Assembly: GCA_023101725.1 (NCBI GenBank)
Contig: JALJCO010009025.1
Coordinates: 620,001-684,000 of the forward strand
DNA length: 64,000 bases
From: Atherinomorus stipes
Lineage: Eukaryota; Chordata; Actinopteri; Atheriniformes; Atherinidae
Reading direction: 5' to 3'
The translations under genes were made by a program, and so were the position numbers. The notes beneath the pieces were generated by a model. It had not been told where the DNA came from and searched no databases. It worked only from the letters and a program-made list of their open reading frames with translations. Positions 36,873 to 49,100 of the stretch are shown here, in pieces (the stretch's first letter is position 1; every line of letters starts with the position of its first letter).

Positions 36873-39443
36873 CCTACCAGAGGATCACGCTGCATTAAGG
36901 AGGTAAACCAATGTGATGTATCCTCTTGTGCTAAACCTTGTTATCATTCTGCCTGTGGATCTGAACCAAACATATTATGTGCAAGAAAACATAGTGATCA
37001 CAGTCATCTAACCAGAATTAAATTTAAAAAATGAGTTACTGTGTCTAAACTCTTAGCATCAGACTGAAACTCAACATGTTCGAACTGAATGCAATCTTCT
37101 GCATGTTCTGGTTAGGGCTGAGGTGGCTGCCAAAGATCATAACCAGAGCAGAAATGGATAGAAACAATAACTATCTTGAACTTCATGAAGAATTTATGTC
37201 AGCAAGGTGTTTTACCATCACTTCTCACAGTGAAATGCTATTTTTCCCCAACAGAATAAAAAATGAAAAAAATTATGAAAGCAAAACACTTGAATATACC
37301 TTTTGGATATGTTTAGGGGCTGATTTTGTGAAGTGACATATAGTAAATTGCTTTGCTTTAAGTAAAAACCAAAGCTAGAGGAGGCTACAAAGAAGAGGAA
37401 GAAATATGCCAATAATCCAGAAACTTCACTATTAATATAAGGAAGGCTTTGAACTTCTTTTTTTTGAGACTAAAAGTGAGAACTAATCAGAGCAAGCGTA
37501 CAGGAAGAAACCCACTGTAGAGCAGGATAACATGATGCAGAGGAAATATGGATGAATGACAGATGTAGAATAAAACTGCTCAAGCAGGAAACTTCTCTCA
37601 GTATGCTTCATGCTGCTGTGCTCTGTTCCTGCAGACTTAATAAACAGAACTGTCTAATGACATGTGGTTCAACAACTGATTTCAGCATTTATAGGTACTT
37701 ATTCAGCCTCTCACTACTGTTGATTGCTTCTGTTTTGATTAGTTGACTTACAGTAAAGCTGCAGGAGGGAAACGAGGCTTGTGTATGTGATTGCCAGTCA
37801 TAAAATCAGAGCAGCTATTATACTATTATAAATGATGCCACCTCAACTGCCACTCTGACTCCTGTTGGCCTGACAGGAAAGTGTTGTAAAACCATCTCTA
37901 TGCTAACTCTGAATTAATTACAAATCTCATATCATTTGTAATATCAGGTATTTTTCCCTTTTTGTTTATATTGACAGAGTTCACAATGAAAGGCTCATGC
38001 TCCATCTTCTCTGATCCCCTAAACCATACATATTGTAATTAATAATGTGCACATAACTGGTCTCAAGACATTTCAATCAGTCCCAATCAGTCAGTTCATT
38101 ATAAATCTTATGTCCTGTCATCGTATATTGTATTTCACAGCTCCAGATTAATCATATAAATCCTCTTTCAAATTTTCCCCAGGTAAATCTAAATGATAAT
38201 TGTATAGATTCTCAAAATTAATCAGTGTAAAAGAAAACCTTCTGTGTGTCGGGTTTTTAATGATAAAAGAATAGAAGAAAAATACACATACTGAGACCTT
38301 TTTACCACATACTTAAAGCATTTTTTGGCAGCACTAATAGCCGTGACTCTTTTGGGAATGATGCTAAAATCTAGGCACACGTTTCCTTTTGGGGTTTCTC
38401 CCAATCTTCAGATATAAAATGTTTAAGCTCAGGCCAGTTGGATGGGGAACATCAGAGTGCAGACGTTTTCAGAGCTGCTCTGTTATATCCGGCTTTTTTT
38501 ACAAATTGTCTCGTGGTATTTGCTTCCTTTGATTTGCTGAAAATGTGAACTTTCATTTTCACCCAGGTTGGGTTGTGTTTTCTCATCTTTACCTCTATCC
38601 TGTTTTGTCTACCAATCCCTGTTTCAGTAAACATCTTCCCAGAACAATGGCAGGATGCCCGCACTTCCTGACACATGCTGTTGGAAAATGTAGCCAAATG
38701 AATTTAATGACATCACGTAATTTAACTTCTTAGCTAAGATAGTACAGTTCATTTGAAGCAGTGTGAGTGCTCCTTTGCTCTCTGGTGTGGACCAAAGAGG
38801 TGAACTTCACTTGCAAATGAACCCTCATGCTGTTAAAAGAAATAAAGCAGGCCATCCACAGAACCAAAGACAAGAGATAATGTAGAATGTGTCATAGTGG
38901 AAGATTTTGGATCAGTCGCTGCCTCTCCTGCAGCACCTACTGGAAAGATTCTGATGAAAACCATTTAGGTTTTCACACTATAAGAAACCAACTCATAGAT
39001 CTGGTGTTGCTCCATTATTTACTTCCAGTGATCGCGTCAAAGTAGACGGATGTCTGTTTTCTATCCTGCACAATCAATTCGACAGATTTTCTTCTTTGTC
39101 CTGCTTTTTTCTTCTTGTTCAGCGTAGTCATTTTAGAAAATACATTTCCTTTTTTAACTGTGAGATGTTCTTCAGGCAGCTTATTCCACTTGTGTAAAGT
39201 GCAGTGTAAAAACAGACCAAACCAAAAAAAAAGGTGTGAAACTTTTTGAAAATATATCACCCAATCGAATTGAGTCCCCCCAAATGTCGTAGTTTAAATA
39301 TATTTCTTAGATTTTAACCAAAACAACATACGACAATAAATCAGCTCAGTCAAGGTACTTTCATTCTCATATACCCACATACAAACATATTGTACTCGAG
39401 GACAGAGGTGTTACTCGGCCTTCAGCTAGCTTACAGTAATACA
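36873..39443. other. Non-coding DNA; possible old repeat at 38310-38670
   Basis: No gene is supported. The stretch 38310-38670 (GGGAATGATGCTAAAATCTA, GGGGTTTCTCCCAATCTTC, CAGTTGGATGGGGAACATCA) reads like a decayed dispersed fish repeat, but I cannot name it or show a second copy here. Confidence 0.4.
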
Positions 39444-40795
39444 CCATTATAAGGTGAAATATATTGCTGTATCATACCACAGGAATGTGGCCCACCCAAA
39501 TCCAGACCACTCTCTAAAGTGTTGCGGGGTACACGGAGGTGTTGGGTAGGGCTGGGCGGTGTGGGCGGAGGTTCGTATCTCGGTATTCGTGCCGGGCATC
39601 TTGGTGTCGGTGTGGTGCGGTGTGGCTGCGGGTTGGTTGGGGGCCGGGCGCTTTGGTGGGGGGTGCGGTTTTGTTTGTGGCTTCCGGGGCTTTTTGTGCG
39701 GGGCGGGCGCAGGGGGGATCTGTATCCTGTATGTGGTTGCTCTTGCGGTATTGATGTCTTGGGTGCCTGTGTCTCGATGTGGGGGCGGTGACGGTATATC
39801 TTTCAGCCCTAGTGTTGGGGTAGGTGTGTGGGGAGTGTGTGTGTGAGCGTGGTGGCGGGGTAGGGGGTGGTAGAGGTGGTGGCGCCCTGGTGTCAGGTGT
39901 ATGGGGCAGGGACTTTGGGACAGGGGCTGGCCTGCCCTGGGGGGCGTCGTCTGGGGGTCCGGTCCTCCTGGGTTTCGGTTGGGCCGCCCGGGTCCGGGGG
40001 GGGGGGGGGGGGGGTGGCTGCTCCTGGGCGCTTGGGCCCTGGGCCCGGCGCTGTCTCCGCTCCGGGGGACGCCCGGCGCCCGGTGGGGTCGGCAGCTGCT
40101 GGTCTTGGTCCGCTGGGGCCTGGGCCTCCAGACTGCAGGGGCTCCGGCTGGGGCCGCCTTTTGCCGCCCTTCGGGGGGATGCATGTCCGCTCTTTGGGGG
40201 GGGGGGTAGCTGGGATCTGGGCCTCTGGGTGGCTGCTGGGGGCCTGGGTCGCGAGCCTTGCGGGCTTCCTCCTCCTTGCAGAGACGAGGCTGCATCTGCA
40301 TGACTGTATCACCACGGAGCACCCTTTATTATGCATGTTGACACTGTGACACTGCTTCCCATTGCGATGACTAGGTTGTACCTCTTCTCTACTTCCCATT
40401 GCGATGACTAGGTTGTACCTCTTCTCTACTTCCCATTGCGCTGACTAGGTTGTACCTCTTCTCTGCGTAGTTCTGCGTGTGTTTGTATGATCTGAGGATA
40501 TTTAAGCCACCTGCAGGTCCTCCTGTAGGGGATTGCTTGTTTTGTTTTCCAACAGAGACCTTGGTTGTTTAGGGATCGCGGTACAGATGTACCAGTGAAC
40601 TGTGTAAGTGGATTCATGTTTTCTCTCCTCTCTCTCTTCCTCTTCCCTACTCCTCTCTCTCTGTTTCACTTTCTATCATTACCTCTGTTAACTTTCATTT
40701 CTCCCTTGTCAGGCCCAGCAGTATGAAATGGAATGGTGTAATAGACAAATGTTTAAATAAAGAAATAAAATGAATAAACATGATATCAAGTGGAG
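39444..40795 (+). mobile_element. Probable LINE remnant: GC/G-rich segment and 3' end
   Basis: From 39510 to 40300 the plus strand is strongly G- and T-rich with very few A. Open frames on both strands (up to 291 residues) are Gly/Trp/Val or Pro/Ala rich and are treated as compositional artefacts. A 37-bp tandem array follows (40355-40465), then a pyrimidine tract and an AT-rich end with GGCCCAGCAGTATGAAATGG and repeated AATAAA-like text (40754-40780). Together they resemble the 3' portion of a fish LINE, but no RT is readable. Confidence 0.4.
40355..40465 (+). repeat. 37-bp tandem repeat, three units
   Basis: Units at 40355-40391, 40392-40428 and 40429-40465 each begin CTTCCCATTGCG and contain GACTAGGTTGTACCTCTTCT. 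Unit 3 differs at two positions. The units are nearly identical, which suggests recent duplication. Confidence 0.95.
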
Positions 40796-41423
40796 CCTTA
40801 TGTTCATAAAGCTCCGCTTGATAAAGCAAAACTGTTCAACAGAATAAAGCAATCAGATTTCCATTCTGCTTGCTTCGATGCTGGACAGGACAAGTAGAAA
40901 AAAAAAAAAAAAAAAAAAAGTGTTGCGACCACATTCGTGCCATTGCACAGGAAGGGCTCCAAGGAAGCAGTTCCCTGGTCTACTCCCCTAGAACCCAACC
41001 ATCATGTGGAATATCCAGATGAGATTACTAGCAAGGCTCAAACAAAAAAGTAGATGAACAGATTAAAGTACCTATTGATATCATTACTATCTTCACTATT
41101 AACATCAGCACTGACATCATCAACATCAGCACTAACACAAAGTCTGACAACTATCAGCAACATTAGTTATTGCAACTACCATACAGAAAGAAAAACAAAC
41201 AAACAAACAAACAAAAGAATATTCAACTATCTATATTTTTAAATAAATGATTCCAAATACTTTCTCTTTTGTGCATATTTATGGAGCTTATAAATCTGAT
41301 TTTTTTTCCAAGGTTGTTACATTCACCAATCCATGAAGCCACTTTCTGAATGCTGGAGCAGATTATGTTTCTGTTTTTTCCACACAGCAACACTGTCTCA
41401 CAGCTCATACAAAGCGCTTTTAC
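40796..41423. other. Non-coding DNA
   Basis: No gene. A run of about 20 A lies at 40899-40919 and an (AAAC)n run at about 41195-41217. Confidence 0.5.
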
Positions 41424-41600
41424 ATGTTTTTGGAGACCAAATGTGGAGAAAAGTCGAGTGAGCCGCTGAAAGTGACCGAGGAGCTGATATCAACCATCCT
41501 GGAAGCCAAACGTGAGCTCAGTCTGGAGGGACGACAGTTTCCTCCCTTTTCTAGTTACTCTGCGGTCAGAAATCTTCGCTTTTCTGGGATTTTGTGCTGA
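41424..41600 (+). CDS. Small open frame, 58 codons, unknown
   Basis: The frame starts MFLETKCGEKSSEPLKVTEE and ends FSGILC before TGA. The first 35 residues are balanced, hydrophilic and helix-compatible (LKVTEELISTILEAKREL), unlike the compositionally skewed frames nearby. It lies in a CpG-richer stretch. No domain, signal peptide or membrane segment is seen. The start codon context (TTTACATGT) is weak. It may be a first exon, an upstream open frame in a 5' UTR, or chance. I do not recognise a family. Confidence 0.15.
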   Translation: MFLETKCGEKSSEPLKVTEELISTILEAKRELSLEGRQFPPFSSYSAVRNLRFSGILC

Positions 41601-42350
41601 AAAGGCAGCGGAGAAAACACAGTATCCCGCTCTGATGCGGCGGCAGTCCTGCGGGCGGACTGAGTCATCTCTCCCTGGTTCGTGAGCCGGGCGCCTCCGC
41701 TTTCTCTGTAGGAAAACAATGGGACGCAAAGAGTTTTTTTCCCCACCACGGATCATGTGTACGGGCATTTATGAGTCCCTCTTCCGGCTTTGAGCTCTTG
41801 ATGTTGAGAGGAACAGCAAGAAACAAACCCTGAAACCTGCAGAAACTCAGCAGTGTTGCCGGCTAAAGCTAAGCTAAAGCTAAGCTAACGTTTTGGTTTC
41901 TACGTCCCGCTGTTGCCGAGTCAGTCCAGAGAGAAGAGGACATCTCTGGAAGCGATCAAGAAGGTGCTGGCCGGCAGAGTTCAGCCTCAGCTGTAGAGGT
42001 GAGGTTCAGAAAGAAGACGGATGCTCAGAAAGATGATGTCTAGCTGCTAATCAGCTGTTGTCTCGCCGTTTATCTGTTATTGTTTTGCATTGGTCAGCCG
42101 TGGAATTCACAGGACTTCACCTCCTCTGACGTCAGAGGTCACATGATTCCAAAACTGTGCGGTGATTGTGAACGAGAGTATCCCCTCCCCTTCCCTTTTT
42201 AAGTAATACTTCCTGGTTCTTTTCAACTTAAGAGACCTAACAGTTACTGCCTCATCTCAGGGAATGATTTTCTGCCATTATAAAGAACATGAAACATACA
42301 CTTTAAGGCCGCCAGCTACAGTCACTTCCGTGTTTCTCTGATTGGTTCTC
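41450..42350. promoter_or_regulatory. Candidate CpG-containing promoter region
   Basis: CpG density rises between about 41550 and 42020 (CTGATGCGGCGGCAGTCC, GTGAGCCGGGCGCC) compared with the flanks. A donor-like GTAGAG-GTGAGG occurs at about 41994. A symmetrical CRE lies at 42123-42138 and a CCAAT-type GATTGGTT near 42339. No gene could be traced from it inside the window, so a host promoter is only a hypothesis. A CpG-bearing transposon is an alternative. Confidence 0.25.
42123..42138. promoter_or_regulatory. Perfect 16-bp palindrome with CRE core
   Basis: CCTCTGACGTCAGAGG is its own reverse complement and centres on TGACGTCA (42127-42134), the consensus binding site of CREB/ATF bZIP dimers. 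Binding is not shown by sequence alone. Confidence 0.6.
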
Positions 42351-42431
42351 TCCGGTTCACTTTCCTCCTGTTAGTCCCGCCTCTCATCTCACATTGGAAA
42401 TCAGTCTCCAGTGGGGGGAGCCCGGACTTTC

Positions 42432-43725
42432 TTTCTTTTCTTTCTTTATTAAGATCCCCATTAGTAATTGCAGCAACAATTACTATTCTCCCTGGGGTCT
42501 AATTTCACATTACATTTTACATTTTTACACTATTACCCACACTCTCTTCCTCACCCCCCTCCACCCATACAACCCATCCACCCACACACACACACACATC
42601 GTCAAGTCAATTCTTTAACAACAGCTCAACCAATAACAATTTTCAGACAAAAAACACCTGATGTTGATTTTCCCTTTCTCCAACATTACATACACAAATG
42701 ACCACATAGACAAGATTACTCACTTTTCAATTCATACAGCAGCCAAGTAATATGCATCTGCTTTCGTTTTCCTGTCTACTGTATAAACAAAAAAAGTTTC
42801 AATTTCTTCTTAAAATAATTTCTTTCATTTTCCAACAACAAAAATCCTGGTAATGCATTCCATTCAGCCATTCCTCTGTAAAAAAAAAAGTCCTCTTAAA
42901 CTGATTTGTTCTGCCCGAGGGCAGGACACACCGAGATGTACTTGTCTGTTTTGTTCCATAATTATGTCTGTCTGCAAAAAATTCAAAAGGAATAAAAATA
43001 ACTTCTGGCGTACGAGTTTCAATGACATTTCGGGTAAATGACAACAAGTAATATTTCAGTCTATTTTTTACCGAAAGCCATCCCAAGTTTTTATGCATTA
43101 TACCTGTATTAGTTCTATATGCACAGCCCAACGCAATTCTTGCTGCTTTATTCTGTGCTACTTGTAATCTTTGTAAATTTTTTTCATTTGTGTTTGACCA
43201 TACCACTGCTGCATAATCCATTTGAGACAGTACCATAGATTGTTTTAGTCTTTTACTTAGCCATTGTGGAATATATGCCCTACAATGTTTAATCATTCCC
43301 ATACTCCACCCCATTTTCCTAATTATATTATTAACCTGGCTATTCCAAGACAGTGTGTGATCTACCATTACCCCCAACAACATAAATTCTTCCACTTGCT
43401 GAATCACATCTTTTCCGATGTTTAAATACAGTTTTGGTAACATTTTAAGATGATAATTAGACCCAATTACCATACATTTAGTTTTACTTATATTAATAAT
43501 TAACTTATTGTCTGTAATCCATTTCCTAACCATCTCCAACTCCTTATTTAAAATAAACTCAAGCCGAGTTGCATTACTGTCTGACCAATACAATGTTGTG
43601 TCGTCTGCATTGCCATGTTTGCAAGTTTGGTAATTAGTGGAAAATCATTTGTAAAAACTGAAAATAAAAGTGGTCCTAAACAACTGCCCTGGGGTACTCC
43701 ACACCTAATGACTTGCTGTGTATCT
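42432..43725 (-). mobile_element. CR1/L2/Rex1-group LINE, RT domain and 3' UTR
   Basis: On the minus strand the RT block GVPQGSCLGPLLFSVFTNDF (about 43655-43710) leads to ADDTTLYW of the catalytic site after one frameshift near 43600. The clean frame 43593-42799 then gives DNKLIINISKTKCMVIGS, EFMLLGVMVDHTLSW, SQMDYAAVVWSNT, LQRLQVAQNKAARIALG, NLGWLSVKNRL and a C-terminus to RRN. These are palm and thumb landmarks of jockey/CR1-group reverse transcriptases. The 3' UTR ends CTAATGGGGATCTTAATAAA. It is 5'-truncated and lacks the endonuclease. One frameshift at the active site region makes it inactive as written. Confidence 0.9.
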
Positions 43726-44322
43726 CATACATGGCGTTGGTCAGACTGGTGTACCAGGCTACGCTAAATCCACATTTAAATACTGCTGTTTGGGCCTGTT
43801 ACAGATTGCGTGTGTAATCTTTGTAGATCACCTGCACGCTATTTATCAGCGCTGCAAATAAATTACCAGTCTTTATTTGAATTCTTTGTAAATTAGGGCC
43901 TTAGTGTTCATAAGATATTTGCACTAAAATGCATTCATTCACTTTATGCCAACCTGGTCCAGATATCTGAAACTGTTTCACTTACAACCCAAGGTTCAGA
44001 TTTACGCCCTTTAAGTGTTGAAACAGCCTCAACTTGAGAAGTAATGGTTGATGACCTGGTTATTTCAGTGCTAAGATTTCCACGTCTAAAACGGCTGAGG
44101 TGGATTATCTGCATGCTTTTGTTGGGGTACACTATCTCCAGAGTGTCACAAGGTACTGTAATATGTTAATCATGATGTGGTAGTGGCCTGGTTGCTGGAA
44201 CAAAGTCATGTAAGAGTTTCAGACTGCTGGATAAATCCAGTTCCTTCTGTATGGCTATACCGCAACATGCATGTACCTCTGCAGATAAGTCCAAGAACAT
44301 GGACAAATGAGCCATTGGCCCT
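43726..44322. other. Non-coding DNA, no gene seen
   Basis: Text such as GCTGCAAATAAATTACCAGT and AATTAGGGCC near 43850-43900 may be transposon-derived, but no paired terminus was found. Confidence 0.45.
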
Positions 44323-44808
44323 TTAAAGGGACTTGAGGCAAGATTAAGAAACGAAACTCGCGACTGCCGTGACTGGCGCTTCAGGTAACTGCAGCCACGA
44401 GCCAAGCCGTCACGGGAGCGTGCACAAACTGAAGCTATAATGTTGTTTACTTACCTTTTTCTTCGTAGTTACACTTTTTAGTGTCTTTCAGTTGATCTAG
44501 ATCGTTTTCTGACAGCAGAAGAATCCATAACCATCGCTGACAGTGTTTGAATTTAATGCGACCGTCTTTTTCCTGCATCAAAACTGCGGATGTAGCGTCA
44601 TTTGACGTCACGTCCACAGGGCAGCGCGGGAAATTCGGACACCGAATTGCAGCGCATTTTGCAGCACACAGCCTGTTCAAGGCAACGAAGAAAAACATGG
44701 GTGGAAACATTATTTTTGGTATTTAGCGCTTCATCACCCATTCGTATGAAAAAAAGCGACATTCATGTTTGGGTTTTTTTTTTAAATTCCTGCCTCAAGT
44801 CCCTTTAA
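44323..44808. mobile_element. TTAA-flanked MITE, family B (full length)
   Basis: TTAA-AGGGACTTGAGGCAAGA at the left and TGCCTCAAGTCCCT-TTAA at the right give inverted ends of about 14 bp, TTAA at both junctions and 486 bp total. It contains TGACGTCA (44603-44610) and GCGCGGGAAA (44624-44633). The 87-residue minus-strand frame 44447-44710 is not conserved as a frame in the other copies. Confidence 0.88.
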
Positions 44809-45069
44809 CCTTTTACACCTAAATGTCTGTTTCCATTTGGTGCTAAAATACGTCCTGGTGGTCTGATTTACAAATGTATTCAAACCCGTTGTGGTCTGTG
44901 CCTGTCCATTTTCTTGGTGATCATTATCTTCACCCGCTCTCACTCTCCTTGTCAGCAACAGTAAATCCCCCTGGTCAGCATCCTGCTCATTATCAGGTTG
45001 TTGGTTCACCTTGTGATGATTCAGCTGAGCTATTAAAGGAACTAGAAACTATGATTGTTCTATTTCATT

Positions 45070-45262
45070 CAGTTGTCTAATGCCCATCTCAGATGCCCCA
45101 CAGGAAATCCGGCCTGCCTGCCGCTCCCCACCTGCCAGCCCCAGTTACTGTGTCCGTCCGTCTGCTTTGCTCCAGTCTGGTTCCTTGTGAATTCCAATAA
45201 ACCCTTTGTCACTCCAACTCAGTTCTGTGTCGGCATTTGGATGCTGATAACAACCCATAACA
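45070..45262 (+). mobile_element. Possible LTR fragment (R-U5-like)
   Basis: A pyrimidine-rich stretch leads to CCAATAAACCCTTTGTCAC, then CTGTGTCGGCATTTGGATGC and AACAACCCATAACA. AATAAA followed by CTGTGTCNGCATTTGG is a pattern I associate with fish Gypsy LTR 3' ends. No second LTR or adjacent primer site is visible. Weak call. Confidence 0.35.
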
Positions 45263-45584
45263 GCATCTCAGTTACTCACTCTGTGTTCAAATAATCTCAA
45301 AGCCTCTGTCACACAGGCAGTTGTCATCTAAGCAACACGGACAGGAGAACACAGGGCCTACTGATCTTTTTTTAATGGACATCAAGACATTCAGTGACCT
45401 GAAACACATCATTTATTAGGATATTAACATTTCTCAAGTCCTCCAGACATGCATTTATAACTGAACTATTTACAATAAACTCAATATGCTATGTATGTGA
45501 CAGATGTGATTAAAAAGAAACAAAGGAAGATAAAGTCAACAAAACTCAGAGTCAGCTCACCTCTCAACTTCAGTCCGAAGTCCC

Positions 45585-46104
45585 CCCATCGTTTCTGTTT
45601 GCAAACAGCAGCATTCAAACTTAGCGCCCCTCCCTCTCAGGCTAATGGCCGCCTCATTTTTCAAATTATTCAGCTTCAAGCTTCTCCTTCAGAGCTCAGA
45701 AGCAGGTAAAAGCCAAACTAATATTAGCCCTGGTTTTCCAACTTGCATTATCTAAAGCTCTTACCTTTTCTTCGGTGCATCCGCCGTTTTTTCGTTCTTT
45801 CTTTCTTTTTCCTTTGAGAGTTTGAGTGACTGGCGTCTGCTCCAATCATGAGCTTATTCCCACACGGCGTCATGCTCTTAGTTCTGTCAATGGCTGGCGA
45901 TATAAACAGAAATCTCCACCCAGAAACGTCCCGAACACAACAAAACAAAGCTAAAGAGAGAATTACAGGCAGGGGGAGAGAGAGTTGCCTTCAAACGCGC
46001 CACGGCACGCGAATGAAGGCCCAAAGGCGCAGTTTGAGACGGATTTCCACTTGCACATGACTAACTTTTATTTTCAGGGGGGAAACGTCAAACTCTACCT
46101 TTAA
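45585..46104. mobile_element. TTAA MITE, family C, left-truncated copy
   Basis: Aligns with 58284-58833 in the same orientation. Shared blocks are TAATGGCCGC, AGCTCTT, TGGCTGGCGA, AATCTCCACC, CAACAAAACAAAG-like text and TTTCAGGGGGGAAAC, and it ends AACTCTACCT-TTAA (46101-46104). The left terminus is missing. Confidence 0.8.
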
Positions 46105-49100
46105 GGTAAAACATAATTGCTTTGGATGTAGGCCTTTAACCCAAACCCTCCACCAGGGCCAGATAATACTTTTCAAACAAAAAAATTATTATTTGATTTA
46201 ATCCAAGTTTCATCAGCGGCTCAAACTTAGTCCATGAAAAAAAGTTTTAGCAAATGAAATTCTTTCTGACCTTATTTATAACAGACTTTGACAGTAGCTG
46301 ATGAAAACATTTTCAGCAATCTCACACAATCATTTTTACAGAATATTGGAATAGGAGACAGCAAATAACAGGAAAGCAACACTTGAAATTGGCTAAAACA
46401 TGTGTGATTTACCTGTGATGAAACTCTGGATTGGATAAGGCCAGCATTGTGTGTGTATGTACATTAAAAGGGAACACAGAGACTTTGCAGAACTCACAAA
46501 GGGATAAACGTTTATTTCCGTGTATGTCAACTACCAACAGATGTGCTCAGCCTGTCTGGAAGTGTCCTAGCAAGTGGACCCCGTGGACATATTTCTCTCA
46601 TTGTTCATACATTTTGCTTCTGTTCCTGGGGATACAAAAGTGATGTGAGCCCTGCTGCCAATGAGAAGCCAAACAATGGGATTTTGAAGGTCTTTATCAC
46701 ACTGATACAGCCACATTCTGCGCCTTGACCCGAGTGTTGTCCCTGTATTTCTGTTTTTTTTTACACTGTCATCTTGTCTCCACTGATTCTGCTGTCTCTG
46801 TGTGTGTTTTTGGCCAGGCAGAGTCAGTCCTCTGTAGCTCCAGTGGCATGACATTTCCTTTACCATCAGTTGTATTTACATTCTCAGAATGAAAATTACC
46901 CCAAATTTATTCCCTCCTGGGTTTTTTTTTTTTCTTGTGCTAAATTTGTGCTTCAGAGACTTCTCCATCTGCAAGCCAGCTCACCCGCCTGCCTCCCAAC
47001 GTCTCTCAACTCTATCTGCTCACACTATCAAAGCATGTGCAATCCATCTTACCTCTCCACCGGCCATACTCTACCCAGCATGAATGCACGCTGCATCATT
47101 TTCCAACTCAGCCTCCCACCTGCTCTGCCAACAGATCACTTGTCACCCTCCCCCGTTCCCCAAAAAACATTTTCAGCCTCAGTTTGCCTTCAGTCTACTT
47201 AACTCTGTCTCTGAGTCATAACAGTCAAAGTTTTTGACTTTTTTTTTTCTTTTTTTATAGAATCTCTCTTGAGTCTGGTTGGTTTGAGTTCATTTTGCTG
47301 CTAAATTAAACTGAGACATTTCAATAAACATATAAAAACTGCTGCTCTGAAAGCAAACAAAAGCACATGCAAATACAGTATTTACCTTACATGACTGCAG
47401 CCCTGAACTTTGCATATCACTGCTGCTTCGTGCAGCCAAACTTGTAGAGCCTTTTTTCTTTTACAATTATGTTAGATTCCTTCAGTCTAATTCAATTTCC
47501 ACTGCTGAGTGGTCCCTTATTTTGCTGTCATTCTGTGTGGCAGCAACAGCAGCTAGCCTCATTTTCCACCCTGTCCTCCCTATGGAAATGTACAGGGAGG
47601 ACAGAAACATCTTACGTCTTGTGTACCGGCATCAGCTGCTGTGAAATGGAAGCAAACACACAGTTAGGCATTCATACACACTTTCACGTAGCCTTGGGAC
47701 AGCCTGGAGCAGCTCCAATTAACAGCAACACTAACCAAACAAAAATCGCAAACTCTTGTGTTCTGCAAATTTTGAGGGTCTTTAAAATGGGACTGAACTA
47801 AAATCCATCTTTTCAGGGCAATGTGGCTCAAAGCAACATGGCACTGAAAACACACACATTTAATGTGTCTATGCACGCTTTCTCTGAGAGATATTTGATC
47901 AGTATCATTCTCACGACTTTTTCTCTTTACGATTATCGCCCTCTCTCTTACCTCAGCAGTAATGAATGTCTTCCCAGGAGAGAAAACACACATGCATGCA
48001 TACGCTCACACAGGGATGCATATTTACACGTGTGAAAACAAAGATTAACGCACACTGTCTGATGGATGGATGAGTGTGGGTGGATGAGAAGAATAATGCT
48101 GGTAAGGAGGAGACAGCAAGTTGGATACAGCGAAAGGGAAAGGCTGTGAGAAGATGAATTATGTCGGAAAAAGAAGTGGCAGGGAAACTGTCGGGCGGAG
48201 GGAGGTACAGTGTGTATTGGTGAAAAGATGAAAGAAGAATTAAAGGAGGGAGAGTGTTAAAGTGGGAGGGCGGCAGAGCAGCGTAATGTAGGGAAGGCTG
48301 GAATATGAGGGACAAGAGCTTCTACAGCTAATTCATCTGAATTGAACAGTGACAAGTGAGGGAGGGAGGAGGACATTAGAAAAAAAGAACAGCCTTGAGT
48401 GGCATGATGAATAATGGAAAGACAGAAGGTGCATAAGGAATTAAGATGCAAAGAAATGGGGTGATGGGGGGGAGGTGAAGAAAAGAGAAGTTGAATCAGA
48501 ATGAATAAAACAGAGCAACAGCATCTGTCATCCCACCTGCTCCTTAAAAATGCACAGAAAGATATAAAATGTAGAGAATACAAAAAGAGACTAAATACAA
48601 AAGGGCTGATTAGAAGATTCAAATTAGATTCACCAAAATATCCTGAATAGCTTCACATGGCTGAGAAATTTAATAAGGTGAGATCATTTAAAAAAGTATA
48701 GCTACAAACACATCTTTCATTTTCTTATAGTTTTAATTTCCAAAATAAATCTTTGTTATTAGTATGGGAGAGCACTTTCCTCTTCTAAGTCTGATTCACC
48801 ACAACCTGTTGTGCCAGTAGAATCACATGTGCATACTCATCTTTTCTCCTACTTGTAATAATATCATCTTGGTTCTCTAGACTGTTAGCCACAAAAGATT
48901 TCTTTGACAATATGTACTGATTCTCTCATCTATCCATCCATTGTTCAGCTATTTTCAACCAGGCATCCACACAGGTGCAGAAAAAACACATAAACTTCCC
49001 ACAGGACTCTTCCCAAATAACCATGAAAATAAATGATGAAGCGTTCATGTGTGAATTACTTTTATGTGTTTATAATTCCACACAATAAATCTTCCTTCCT

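Noticed and set aside
39447..40322. 291-residue proline-rich frame on the minus strand
   Set aside because: Product of A-poor, GC-skewed DNA, with overlapping long frames on the other strand. No domain or start context.
40355..40465. CRISPR or operator array
   Set aside because: Contiguous 37-bp tandem units with no unique spacers.
47953..48622. Two overlapping 120-residue minus-strand frames as membrane proteins
   Set aside because: Hydrophobic/serine composition comes from a purine-rich plus strand; no start context, no family, no splice signals.
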